The position numbers and the translations under genes were made by a program. Of a DNA stretch of 43,110 nucleotides, positions 25,046 through 33,335 are shown piece by piece. The DNA is taken from the NCBI GenBank assembly GCA_024279675.1, contig JAJRRG010000159.1, positions 1 through 43,110 of the forward strand, in the 5' to 3' direction. The DNA is from Alphaproteobacteria bacterium. Its GTDB lineage: Bacteria; Pseudomonadota; Alphaproteobacteria; Rhizobiales; Devosiaceae. Position 1 is the first letter of the stretch. Every line of letters begins with the position of its first letter. Under the pieces are notes generated by a model, which saw only the letters and a list, made by a program, of their open reading frames with translations, made no database searches and was not told where the DNA came from.

Positions 25046-25393
25046 ATGAAACAACAACAATTGACTCAAATGTTGGACGAATTCAGGGCTCTTTTGGTGC
25101 ATAAACGGGCTGAACTTATCGCTATTCGCGATGCAAGTGCAGAAGCTCGCGCGCCGGTTTCCCTAGATCAGCAATCCGTGGGCCGTGTGTCGCGGGTTGA
25201 TGCGATGCAACAACAGGCCATGGCTCATGCACAGGAGCGGCAAAGGGCCATGGATTTGATGCGTATTGAACAGGCATTGGCCCGGATTGAAGCCGGCGAG
25301 TTTGGATTTTGCCTAGAGTGTGACGAAGAAATCCCCATCAAACGTCTGCAGGTTGATCCGGCGGCATTGCTATGCATCAAGTGTGCGGTATAA
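25046..25393 (+). CDS. TraR/DksA family zinc-finger protein
   Basis: The protein has 115 residues. A coiled-coil-like N-terminal half rich in Gln, Arg and Ala is followed by a C4-type zinc finger CLEC-(x17)-CIKC near residues 91-114. Family members act at the RNA polymerase secondary channel. It is shorter than E. coli DksA (151 residues) and resembles the short YbiI/TraR-like group. It is divergent from the TPR gene, with 108 bp between. Confidence 0.87.
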   Translation: MKQQQLTQMLDEFRALLVHKRAELIAIRDASAEARAPVSLDQQSVGRVSRVDAMQQQAMAHAQERQRAMDLMRIEQALARIEAGEFGFCLECDEEIPIKRLQVDPAALLCIKCAV

Positions 25394-25440
25394 AAATATG
25401 GGCGAAATCGTCACCTGACTGCAACATTTGTCAAGAATTA

Positions 25441-25833
25441 CTACTTAATCTTGGCATCATACTCTTGTCTTGATTTTTCAATTGCTGGCCATTCTTTTTT
25501 TATCCAGTCCAGCAAGTTTGTTGCGGGCACGAGCAATCCTCTCCCCCGATCGGTCAATGAATACTCGACCCGCGGCGGAACTTCAGCATAGATCTGGCGC
25601 GTTAAAAACCCTTCCCTCTCCAAATTACGTAGCGTTGTTGTCAGCATCCGTTGTGAAATACCGTTTATCAACCGCATAAGTTCAGAAAAGCGCAAAGGTT
25701 GTTGATCTGAAGCAAATGCCAATGTGAAGATAACCAGCAAACTCCATTTGTCACCAATGCGACTGAGCATATCTCGCATGACCCTGCATTCTATAGATTG
25801 ATTATTTCTGTCTCTAAATGCTGGATTTTCCAT
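25441..25833 (-). CDS. HxlR-type HTH regulator
   Basis: The protein has 130 residues with the winged HTH of the HxlR family: CRVMRDMLSRIGDKWSLLVI at the N-terminus, then FSELMRLINGISQRMLTTTL as recognition region, and YSLTDRGRGLL near the end. Such regulators often sense quinones, aldehydes or diamide through a Cys; here the conserved N-terminal Cys is present. It is divergent from the azoreductase gene, as in YodB/azoR1 systems, and probably represses it. Confidence 0.9.
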   Translation of the reverse strand: MENPAFRDRNNQSIECRVMRDMLSRIGDKWSLLVIFTLAFASDQQPLRFSELMRLINGISQRMLTTTLRNLEREGFLTRQIYAEVPPRVEYSLTDRGRGLLVPATNLLDWIKKEWPAIEKSRQEYDAKIK

Positions 25834-25913
25834 TGGTTACCTCTATGTAAGTATCTGATTTTAAAGTGCGTTCTTTTTTTATACTAAATTATATATAGAG
25901 TGCAAGTGTACTT

Positions 25914-25923
25914 TCAATACTAC
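25914..25923. promoter_or_regulatory. possible HxlR operator before azoR
   Basis: AAGTGTACTT, a short palindrome with arms AAGT and ACTT, lies 13 bp before the azoR GTG. It overlaps the region just downstream of an AT-rich promoter (TATACT near 25882 and TATATA near 25892). It is a candidate operator only. Confidence 0.3.
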
Positions 25924-25936
25924 AAAGGAAAATTTT

Positions 25937-26563
25937 GTGCCCAAAACCATTTTGCAAGTTAGCAGTAGCCCACTTGGTGATAAATCTGCATCCCGAAAAC
26001 TATCAGCAAGCCTCATTGAGCGCCTTTTGGAGCAGCATCCCAACAGCACGCTTATCAACCGTGACTTGACTGCCCAGCCGCTGCCTCATTTAGACGGACT
26101 GGTTGTTAGTGGATTTTATACCCCCCCGGAACAGCGCAATGAAACACAGAAAAATGCTTTAATGCTCTCTACTGAATTGATCAACGAATTAAGACAAGCC
26201 GACATTATAGTTATCGGGGCACCCATGCACAATTTCAGTATTCCGTCTTCCCTGAAGGCATGGATTGATCATGTTGCGCGCGCTGGCGAAACATTTCGTT
26301 ATAGCGAGAACGGTGCTGAAGGTTTGCTTGTCGGCAAAAAAATCTACGTTGCATCAACGCGTGGCGGTGTTTACACCCAAGGCCCATTGGCATCCCTTGA
26401 TCATCAGGAGAGTTATTTAAAAATGGTTTTGGGATTTATTGGCTTAACTGATGTGAATTTCATCCGTGCTGAAGGCATGTCCATGGGGGATGAAGTCGCC
26501 AAACAGGCAGTTGCCCACGCCAACGCGCAGATCCAACAATTTACGACAAAAACAGCCACATAA
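25937..26563 (+). CDS. azoR: FMN-dependent NADH-azoreductase
   Basis: AzoR is a flavodoxin-fold quinone and azo-dye reductase that detoxifies electrophiles with NADH and FMN. It has 208 residues, starting VPKTILQVSSSPLGDKSASRK (FMN-binding loop). The middle GAPMHNFSIPSSLKAWID is the family signature and ASTRGGVY follows. It starts with GTG, preceded by AAAGGA. Its pairing with a divergent HxlR gene suggests induction by quinones or similar stress. Confidence 0.92.
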   Translation: MPKTILQVSSSPLGDKSASRKLSASLIERLLEQHPNSTLINRDLTAQPLPHLDGLVVSGFYTPPEQRNETQKNALMLSTELINELRQADIIVIGAPMHNFSIPSSLKAWIDHVARAGETFRYSENGAEGLLVGKKIYVASTRGGVYTQGPLASLDHQESYLKMVLGFIGLTDVNFIRAEGMSMGDEVAKQAVAHANAQIQQFTTKTAT

Positions 26564-26601
26564 AGCAAAAAAAGCAATATTAGTTCAATATAGTAGAAAC
26601 C

Positions 26602-26622
26602 GCCCCATGATTTGGGGCATTT
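26602..26622 (+). terminator. probable terminator after azoR
   Basis: GCCCCA and TGGGGC pair around a 5-nt loop and are followed by ATTTC, between the convergent azoR and nnrU genes. The T-tract is weak. Confidence 0.4.
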
Positions 26623-26682
26623 CAACCTCAAGTCACGGGCTCATGCGCAACGCCGAATTGGCATAGTTTGTGAGGCCGCGAC

Positions 26683-27249
26683 TTAAATTATTGTAACACC
26701 AGTAATCCATACATGCCCCCACAGCAACAGCACCCCATAAATTAACGTGCCAACGCCAATGGCGACAATATCACTGCGGTAACTAATGAATCGCGGATTT
26801 GGATCGCCGGCCATTTTTTCTTTTATCCGCGAAATCAACGCGAATACCAGAAAACTACCAAACATCATAACCGAGGCCAAATCCCCATTTGCCAGCAAAT
26901 GCCCTACTGACCAGTATATGGTGCCAACAACCATGGGGTGTTTTACAATAACCATGATTTTGCCGGGTTTTGATCGCGGCATCGCAAATAAAATCAGAGC
27001 AATCCAGACCAGCAACATCGTGGCATGGCGGCCCCATGTGGGAGGTTCATAGACCATAGGCGCCAATTCGCGATACTGCATCCAGCCAAAAACAATCAGC
27101 ACCAGCCCCCCCAAGGAAAGCAGAGAATAAATTCCCTTATAGGGCCCTGCTCCCATGCGCGCGACAAGGGAAGGCTTCAAACCTGAAACAAGCAATGGCG
27201 CGATATGGGGTACAAAGAAAAGTAGAAGTCCGATAATAAAAAGAGTCAT
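26683..27249 (-). CDS. NnrU family membrane protein
   Basis: The protein has 188 residues, with five or six membrane helices. The family pattern is clear: FVPHIAPLLVSGLKP near the start, MPRSKPGKIMVIVKHPMVVG in the middle (the ICMT-related core), and ISRIKEKMAGDP. NnrU was named from denitrifier loci but is widespread, and its function is uncertain, perhaps related to carotenoid isomerase-like proteins. No NO reductase genes are adjacent. Confidence 0.88.
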   Translation of the reverse strand: MTLFIIGLLLFFVPHIAPLLVSGLKPSLVARMGAGPYKGIYSLLSLGGLVLIVFGWMQYRELAPMVYEPPTWGRHATMLLVWIALILFAMPRSKPGKIMVIVKHPMVVGTIYWSVGHLLANGDLASVMMFGSFLVFALISRIKEKMAGDPNPRFISYRSDIVAIGVGTLIYGVLLLWGHVWITGVTII

Positions 27250-27707
27250 TTAGCTCGTTTCCCTCTTAAAGTGATTCAAAGTAGCATAAATTGAAATTGG
27301 GCCACATTATAGTGCCAATTTTACGCATAGATTAAATTGACTTAAGCATATGGAGATTTGAAGGGGGAGCATGTTTAGCAGAGGTCTGCCCGCACTAACA
27401 CCAATCTGTAGTTACGTCCAAACGGCAATGAATGCCCCTATGGTTTGCAACAACTGCGAGCCCAATTACGGTGGCACAAGATGGGGATGTTATCATCGCC
27501 CAAATCAATCACCCCAACCGCGCATCCGACCCCGGCGTGGTGGCGGCATTCTCAATTTGAGGGCAAAGGAATTCACATTCGTGCGTCTCAATCAAACGGA
27601 AGTGATGGGGAATTAAGAAAAATCTATTTATAATTTTGTAATTTTCTGATGCACTCGACTAAAAATTTACCAACGGCTACACTTTAATGAATAATAGGGA
27701 GATATTT
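27250..27707. other. gene-free region before the Sel1 gene
   Basis: No convincing gene is seen. An 81-codon frame at 27371 follows an AGGGGGA site, but its sequence has low-complexity Pro/Arg stretches and no recognisable fold. The last 100 bp are AT-rich and should hold the promoter of the Sel1 gene. Confidence 0.45.
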
Positions 27708-28637
27708 ATGGCTAATAAGTTTCAGAAACTGGCGTTATCTTGTTGCGCAATAATGGCATTCTCAGCGCCTTCAGTACTGGCTCAATCCTTTCAGGATGGC
27801 CTTGATGCCGCCAACAGAGGTGACTTTGAACTCGCTTTGGGGATATGGCGTCCGTTGGCAAAGCAAGGGGATGCGGATGCGATTTTCAACATCGCCTATA
27901 GCTATGATGAGGGCGAGGGCCTGGAAATAGACGACGCAAAAGCGGTGCAATGGTATCGCAAGGCGGCCGGGCTTGGGCATCGTGGTGCGCAAAATAATCT
28001 GGGATATATGTTTGAATATGGCGAAGGCATTGCTCAGGATTATGTGGAAGCCATGAAATGGTATCGCCTAGCTGCTGCCCAAGACGATCCGGATGCGCAA
28101 AATAATATCGGTCTGTTGTTTGACAACGGATATGGGGTCGCTGAAGACAATATGGAAGCGGTGCGCTGGTATCGCCTCTCGGCCGCACAGGGCAACCGTT
28201 TTGGACAGTTTAATCTCGGCTATCTTCTTGATGTTGGCGAAGGCGTAGAAGTGGATGATGAGGAGGCTGTTCGCTATTATCGGTTATCGGCGGAACAGGG
28301 TTATTCCAGTGCTCAGCATAATTTAGGTTTGATGTATGATTATGGGGAAGGTGTGGCACAAGATCGAGAGGCGGCGATGGACTGGTATCGGGCCGCGGCG
28401 GCTCAAGGTTCAGCACGCTCTCAAATCAATGTTGGCGTGTTGTATGAAAATGGTGAGGGTATTCCAGCCAACATCATTCTGGCCCATGTCTGGTACCAAA
28501 TTGCCACAAATAACGGCCACGAAAAAGCGGCGGAATATTTGAGAGAAATTGAGACAACCATGAGCGCAAAAAGCATTGCTCAGGCTGGGGCGATCACTGA
28601 AAGGTGCATTGCAAGCGGTTATTCAGACTGCGGATAG
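27708..28637 (+). CDS. secreted Sel1-repeat protein
   Basis: The protein has 309 residues. A Sec signal peptide MANKFQKLALSCCAIMAFS ends near VLAQ (about residue 26). The rest is about seven Sel1-type TPR repeats of 36 residues with the pattern A-xx-WYR-xAAxQG-xx-AQxNLGxxY(D/E)xGEGV. Sel1 proteins act as scaffolds in the periplasm or cell surface. I chose the ATG at 27708 with AGGGAGA upstream. An open frame to 27687 adds only seven residues. Confidence 0.9.
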   Translation: MANKFQKLALSCCAIMAFSAPSVLAQSFQDGLDAANRGDFELALGIWRPLAKQGDADAIFNIAYSYDEGEGLEIDDAKAVQWYRKAAGLGHRGAQNNLGYMFEYGEGIAQDYVEAMKWYRLAAAQDDPDAQNNIGLLFDNGYGVAEDNMEAVRWYRLSAAQGNRFGQFNLGYLLDVGEGVEVDDEEAVRYYRLSAEQGYSSAQHNLGLMYDYGEGVAQDREAAMDWYRAAAAQGSARSQINVGVLYENGEGIPANIILAHVWYQIATNNGHEKAAEYLREIETTMSAKSIAQAGAITERCIASGYSDCG

Positions 28638-28652
28638 TCACCCATTACTATT

Positions 28653-28692
28653 AAAAAAGGGCGACTCCGTTCATCGGTGTCGCCCTTTTTTA
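28653..28692. terminator. bidirectional terminator between the Sel1 and peroxiredoxin genes
   Basis: AAAAAAGGGCGAC pairs with GTCGCCCTTTTTT, giving a strong stem with A and T tracts on each side. It lies between two convergent genes. Confidence 0.9.
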
Positions 28693-28710
28693 TTCAAATA
28701 TTTGAATCGC

Positions 28711-29244
28711 TTATTTGTTATCTTTCAACCAAGCCATGACGGTTTCAGGGGATGATACGCCATAGGGGTCTTCGGGGTGATTGTCAGCCAGACCGGGTTC
28801 TTGGAACCAAGCTTCAACCACGCCATCATTGATGATTGCCGCGTAGCGCCAAGAGCGCATGCCGAACCCTTCGAGGTCCTTAGCAACCAACATGCCCATG
28901 CGGCGAGTAAAAGTACCTGATCCATCGGGAATGACTTTTACGTTTTTGAGTTCCTGACCGATGGCCCATTTGTTCATGACGTAACTATCATTCACAGACA
29001 TGCAATAAATCTCGTCAATTCCCTCAGCGGCAAAGCCTGCTGCCCCGTTTTCGAATCCGGGAAGTTGGAAAGTCGAACACGTGGGGGTAAAGGCACCGGG
29101 CAGGGAAAACAGAATAACCCGCTTACCTGCAAAATAGTCGGCGGTGGTTTTCTCAACCCATTTAAAAGGGTTGTCGCCGCCTATCGATGCGTCGCGTACG
29201 CGGGTGTGAAATGTAACGTCAGGGAGAGTGATGCCAGCTTGCAT
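28711..29244 (-). CDS. Prx5-type peroxiredoxin
   Basis: This is a thiol peroxidase that reduces H2O2 and organic hydroperoxides. It has 177 residues. The peroxidatic Cys56 lies in PGAFTPTCS, the family's signature, and RRMGMLVAKDLEGFGMRSWRY matches the Prx5/AhpE-like group that uses glutaredoxin or thioredoxin. Cys81 is the only other cysteine and might resolve the disulfide. An iron-box-like palindrome lies 53 bp upstream of the ATG, so iron control through Irr is likely. Confidence 0.93.
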   Translation of the reverse strand: MQAGITLPDVTFHTRVRDASIGGDNPFKWVEKTTADYFAGKRVILFSLPGAFTPTCSTFQLPGFENGAAGFAAEGIDEIYCMSVNDSYVMNKWAIGQELKNVKVIPDGSGTFTRRMGMLVAKDLEGFGMRSWRYAAIINDGVVEAWFQEPGLADNHPEDPYGVSSPETVMAWLKDNK

Positions 29245-29297
29245 GATATAAGTTCCTAATTGAATTTAGACTTTGCCTTTTGAAGGCAATCGTTAAG

Positions 29298-29314
29298 TTT
29301 AGAATCATTCTAAA
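29298..29314. promoter_or_regulatory. Irr-box-like (ICE) palindrome
   Basis: TTTAGAATCATTCTAAA is a perfect palindrome around one central base. It closely matches the iron control element bound by Irr in Rhizobiales-type bacteria, as I recall it. It lies upstream of the peroxiredoxin and after the stop of nothing else on that strand. Confidence 0.65.
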
Positions 29315-29357
29315 TTGAACTGACGGCAATTTCAACTAGGAAGTGCATATTATAAAA

Positions 29358-29897
29358 CTAGGTTTTTCCGAGCCTCTCGATTTCATCAATGAAAAATGTA
29401 ACAGCGGCGCGCATTTCCTCAATCCTAGAAAAGGATAGGAGCTGCTCCCTCGCCTGTTCCAAAGTTTTTCCCATCAGATCTATAGTCAAACCATCCTGAG
29501 ATATTAGATTTGCAGACATGGTGCGTAAAACCTCAGACAGGGCATCACGCAAAAATTGTCCTCGTGTGCTGGCATGCACCATCAATACCGGCTTACCGGG
29601 GAATGCTTCGTTTGAAACAATCCAGTCGAGGGCATTTTTTAAGCCACCGGGAATACCGTGGGCATATTCTGGGCAGGCAATGATCACCCCATCTGCCTCA
29701 ACCACCTCCGCGATCAAGTCTTTAACACTTTGGGGCATATTATCACCATCCAGATCAGGCGAAAATATGGGCAAGTCACCCAGACCCTGATAGATGTCAA
29801 AATCTGCCAAATCATGGGCTGAGGTTGCAATCGCATGCAAAAGAGTGCTGTTGGTTGATGCGCTTCGCATGCTCCCAGACAGGGATAATATTTTCAT
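29358..29897 (-). CDS. NADPH-dependent FMN reductase family protein
   Basis: The protein has 179 residues with a flavodoxin-like fold. The phosphate-binding loop is LSGSMRSASTN near the N-terminus, and the core CPEYAHGIPGGLKNALDWIV is the signature of the ChrR/SsuE-type reductases. It probably reduces quinones or chromate with FMN. It stands alone between the peroxiredoxin promoter region and the sugar operon and is not obviously co-transcribed with either; a 91-bp gap separates it from agaZ. Confidence 0.9.
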   Translation of the reverse strand: MKILSLSGSMRSASTNSTLLHAIATSAHDLADFDIYQGLGDLPIFSPDLDGDNMPQSVKDLIAEVVEADGVIIACPEYAHGIPGGLKNALDWIVSNEAFPGKPVLMVHASTRGQFLRDALSEVLRTMSANLISQDGLTIDLMGKTLEQAREQLLSFSRIEEMRAAVTFFIDEIERLGKT

Positions 29898-29988
29898 AGC
29901 GTGTTTAATCCCGCAAAGAATCAGAAGTCTTTATTTGCCCGCAAACCCACATCGACCGCAAGGGAACCTCCCCTCAACATCTCAGAAA

Positions 29989-31293
29989 TCACTCTGGCAA
30001 TGTCGCGTGCGAATATGGGGCCAATGCCAAACGGGTTGCCGCGAACATTAAATCATGCGCTGTGCTCCCAATAATTCCTTCCATTACCGAGCGATACAAG
30101 GCTGGCATATATTGCGACACCAACGTTTCTGGAATACTTTGCCCCTCAAGCGCTGCGAACAATTTTTCAAGAGCAGATTGCGCTGTAGGGTCAGGCCAAT
30201 AATATCGGATACGATCAGAATAGGAAAAATGGCGAAGGATTTTTTGTTCACGCGGGCCTCCATCATAATAGGCTTCCCAATTGGCTGGCGCGTCAAGCAT
30301 CACGTCCTCCATGGCGGCAGAAAGTTGGCCAGCGTTATAGCTTGATGTCATTTGTCCGGCGATTTGATCAAGGCCATAAAGGGCTTCGCGCAAAGCAAAG
30401 GTTAAACCGGGGCCAACTTTTAAGATGCCAAATCCATCGACAACCAGTTCACGCAAGGCAGATGCTGTTTGATAATCGGTTGAATGGGCCTCAAACATAG
30501 GACCATTCTCATGCGCGCGCCAATCGCAAAGCGCACGCGCCTTATCGGAAATATAGGCCACAACATTTTGGTGACCAAATTCCACCCCCGGTTGCACGAC
30601 GAGACCCACAATGCGCTGATAGGCCTCCGCCAACCCAAGAGATGCAAAAGCAACCTCATGGGCCTCCAGGCACTCTTTAACACTAGAAATTGATGTTATT
30701 GCTAAATCCGCGACAATTTCGTTGGCCCCACCGGGCACGGGAACTTCTGTGCCAATTATATAGATGGGGGATTGGTGATTGGCGTTACCTGCCGCAGTTT
30801 CTGCGATTTGAGCCAAACGGGCGGCGCGTTCTGCAATTATGCGGGGTGGTAAAACTGCGGGATCATCTGCGCACGACATGGACGCGTCCAGATGGATTTT
30901 AGAAAATCCTGCTTGTGCATAATCGGCCATCATCTGCATTGCTTTTTTCATAGCTTGTTCATGGGGCAAATGACGCCACGGATTTGGCCCCAGGTGATCA
31001 CCTCCAAAGATTATCTGGTCATGGGGGAAGTTCGCCCTATCAGCAATGGTGTGGACGAAGCTGATAAATCCTGCGGGGTTCATCCCCGTATATCCACCGT
31101 CCTGATTGACCTGATTACAGGTGGCCTCAATAAGAATTGGATTGGCCTTTCTCGTACGCTCGTCATTGGCTTTTGCTTCGGCGAAACATGCCTCAATAAC
31201 CAGTGGATTGGCCGTGCAAATGGACGTAATTCCCAGTGGTTTTGCACTTGATTGGGAAGATTTGAGACTTGCAAAAAATTTGGAAATATTCAT
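29989..31293 (-). CDS. GatZ/KbaZ/AgaZ family protein
   Basis: The protein has 434 residues, homologous to the non-catalytic subunit of class II tagatose-1,6-bisphosphate aldolase. The family's N-terminal GITSICTANPLVIEACF and the FGGDHLGPNPW and KIHLDASMSC motifs are clear. In Aga pathways AgaZ has been proposed to act as a tagatose-6-phosphate kinase. No catalytic GatY/KbaY/AgaY partner is encoded in this operon, so either AgaZ works alone here or the partner lies elsewhere. It is the last gene of the sugar operon and starts 6 nt after the SIS gene stop. Confidence 0.88.
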   Translation of the reverse strand: MNISKFFASLKSSQSSAKPLGITSICTANPLVIEACFAEAKANDERTRKANPILIEATCNQVNQDGGYTGMNPAGFISFVHTIADRANFPHDQIIFGGDHLGPNPWRHLPHEQAMKKAMQMMADYAQAGFSKIHLDASMSCADDPAVLPPRIIAERAARLAQIAETAAGNANHQSPIYIIGTEVPVPGGANEIVADLAITSISSVKECLEAHEVAFASLGLAEAYQRIVGLVVQPGVEFGHQNVVAYISDKARALCDWRAHENGPMFEAHSTDYQTASALRELVVDGFGILKVGPGLTFALREALYGLDQIAGQMTSSYNAGQLSAAMEDVMLDAPANWEAYYDGGPREQKILRHFSYSDRIRYYWPDPTAQSALEKLFAALEGQSIPETLVSQYMPALYRSVMEGIIGSTAHDLMFAATRLALAPYSHATLPE

Positions 31294-31299
31294 TTGGAA

Positions 31300-32295
31300 C
31301 TATTCCTTTAGAACCACCACTTTTGTCAGATGACGGGGCGCCGATGTATCTAGTCCCTTTTGTTGAGCAATGTACTCTCCAAAATATTGCAAGGCCGGTA
31401 GCAATGTTAAAGGCAAAAGCTGGTTTAAGCCCGAAACATCGAGATTTAGAATTGTATCGCCCACCTGCTCGCTGGAGTTTTGCGCTGCCGCGCCATCCAA
31501 CCCAAGAAGGGCCGAGCGCTTTTCAGTCAGTTCAGGGGCCAGAACATTTTCCTCAGTCCGAGTTTGCGGGTTATATAGCAAGATAATGGCTGAACCTTCA
31601 TCCACCAACGAAACTGGGCCGTGGCGATATTCAAGTGGATGAAAAGCCTGCGTGAAGCTCAAACTCATTTCCTGAAGCTTGAGGGAGGCTTCCACCGCAA
31701 TGCCATATAGCGTGCCGCCGCCCAAAAATACGACATGGGAACGCCCGGCGAGAAATTTCAGATCGGCCTTGGCCAACCGCAATAACAACTCTTCAGCCGG
31801 TTGATGAAAACCGGGGGCAAGCTCATGCCCGGCTAGGGCCATTCCCGCCAACAACATCAGCGAAGCTGAAGTCGTCATCACGATGCCCTCTTGGGGATGG
31901 GTGGGTAAATATATGGTTTTGTCAGAATTCTGAGCCAGTTTGGAAGGGGCGGCACATGTGACCCCAATAACTTCTATGCCAACACTACGAGAATAGGCCG
32001 CCGCATTTACTGTTTCAGTCGTCTCACCGCTTCTTGATAAAGCGATAATTTTTACCTTTTCAGGAAATGCCATACCGGCATAAGTTTTGGCGCGGCTCAA
32101 CCATTCCCCGGCGGGGGCGGCAATGGAAACAAAGCCAGCCTCATTGAACATGGCGGCCATGGACATGGCCAGATTATAACTGGTACCGCAACCGATAATC
32201 ACATAGGTGACGGATTTATCCGTGAGTGGTTCAGGCAGTTCTGCCTGTTGCCAATAGTCAAATTGTTCAAAAATAGATCGTTCTGTCGCATTCAT
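31300..32295 (-). CDS. SIS-domain sugar isomerase/deaminase (AgaS-like)
   Basis: The protein has 331 residues with two SIS domains; IIGCGTSYNLAMSMAAM and ALSRSGETTETVNA are the first-domain phosphosugar-binding motifs and FLGGGTLYGIAVEASLKL the second. Such proteins act on amino-sugar phosphates; AgaS deaminates and isomerises galactosamine-6-phosphate to tagatose-6-phosphate. It lies between the kinase and AgaZ, which fits this role. The exact substrate is inferred. Confidence 0.85.
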   Translation of the reverse strand: MNATERSIFEQFDYWQQAELPEPLTDKSVTYVIIGCGTSYNLAMSMAAMFNEAGFVSIAAPAGEWLSRAKTYAGMAFPEKVKIIALSRSGETTETVNAAAYSRSVGIEVIGVTCAAPSKLAQNSDKTIYLPTHPQEGIVMTTSASLMLLAGMALAGHELAPGFHQPAEELLLRLAKADLKFLAGRSHVVFLGGGTLYGIAVEASLKLQEMSLSFTQAFHPLEYRHGPVSLVDEGSAIILLYNPQTRTEENVLAPELTEKRSALLGLDGAAAQNSSEQVGDTILNLDVSGLNQLLPLTLLPALQYFGEYIAQQKGLDTSAPRHLTKVVVLKE

Positions 32296-32309
32296 AATAC
32301 CTGATGTCC

Positions 32310-33278
32310 TTATGCAATTGTCGGTTGTATTTTGTTAGACTCGAGTGCCTTGGAAATCTTATCTATCCATGGTTTATCTGCGTCCCAGTTGGCAGATTTG
32401 GCGGCAAGCCAAAGCCCCCCACCAACGGGGGGCAAAATCGGCGCAACTGAAGGTTTTCCGATGAGGTTTGTTACACGGTTTTTAAGGATGCCAGAGTTCA
32501 AAACCGAACCCGCAAAGCTCCAATCCGGGGCGCGGTCTCCACCTAGTTTTTTCCACATGGCGACATATTGCTGGTGCAGATGGCCAGCGGCTCGACGCAT
32601 TATATTCTGGGCAATTTCATTACCATCATCGGCCCAATGGTCAACATGCCGCGCCAACCCCGCAACAGCGGATCGCTGGTGATCTTGGGCGAAATACCAA
32701 TTTAACAAGGCCTCCATGTCGCTCTGGTCATCTTTGCGAAGCAACTGCATCATCAAAGACAAAAACTCAGGCGCATCTATGATCATATCCAGAGCATGAC
32801 TGGTGGTGCGCAACGCCTCGATACCAATCCAATAGGCCCCGCCCTCATCACCAAACCCCTCGCCCCAACCGCCCACGCGCTTGCGGTTCTGTCCTTGCTT
32901 GCCACCAACCAACATCGCGCCGGTACCGGCAACAATTGTGACCCCTTCGCCGCCCGCAAAAGCCGCCTCATGGGCCAGAAACACATCGTTGATAAGCATA
33001 TGTTTATACGGCATAATTGCTGTGGCAAAGGCATGGTAATCCGCGTCAAACTGCTTGGTTTCGCCAAAGGCCGGAATACCAAGCACTGCACTCACGATAT
33101 CACTCTGATATTGCGTAACACCGGAGAATATAGTTTGAAAATTATCTTTCCACTTGGGATTATCCATAGCGTTGATGCCAACGGCGGCGTCAAAAACTGT
33201 TACATTCCCCTCACGATCCGCCAATGCGAGGAGGGTTTTTGACCCTCCCCCATCCAGACCCATAACCAACTCGCTCAT
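32310..33278 (-). CDS. BadF/BadG-family sugar kinase (N-acetylhexosamine kinase-like)
   Basis: The protein has 322 residues with an actin/hexokinase-type ATPase fold. The phosphate 1 loop is MGLDGGGSKTLLALAD at the N-terminus, and VAGTGAMLVGG and GWGEGFGDEGGAYWIG are the adenosine and phosphate 2 regions. Members of this group phosphorylate GlcNAc or related amino sugars. I prefer the ATG at 33278, since GGAC lies 6 nt further up; the ATG at 33284 is also possible. It lies 14 nt before the SIS gene. Confidence 0.85.
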   Translation of the reverse strand: MSELVMGLDGGGSKTLLALADREGNVTVFDAAVGINAMDNPKWKDNFQTIFSGVTQYQSDIVSAVLGIPAFGETKQFDADYHAFATAIMPYKHMLINDVFLAHEAAFAGGEGVTIVAGTGAMLVGGKQGQNRKRVGGWGEGFGDEGGAYWIGIEALRTTSHALDMIIDAPEFLSLMMQLLRKDDQSDMEALLNWYFAQDHQRSAVAGLARHVDHWADDGNEIAQNIMRRAAGHLHQQYVAMWKKLGGDRAPDWSFAGSVLNSGILKNRVTNLIGKPSVAPILPPVGGGLWLAAKSANWDADKPWIDKISKALESNKIQPTIA

Positions 33279-33335
33279 GAGCATGTCCGTTTATTTTGTG
33301 CCATTAATCACACCCCTGCTTATCCCATATTTCTC

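Noticed and set aside
24937-25102. Longer N-terminus for the YfgM-like protein
   Set aside because: It would overlap the divergent DksA-type gene and adds a sequence not seen in the family; MSEDTIF is the usual type of start.
27371-27616. 81-codon ORF with a strong Shine-Dalgarno-like AGGGGGA
   Set aside because: The spacing to the ATG is very short, the protein has low-complexity Pro/Arg stretches and no recognisable fold.
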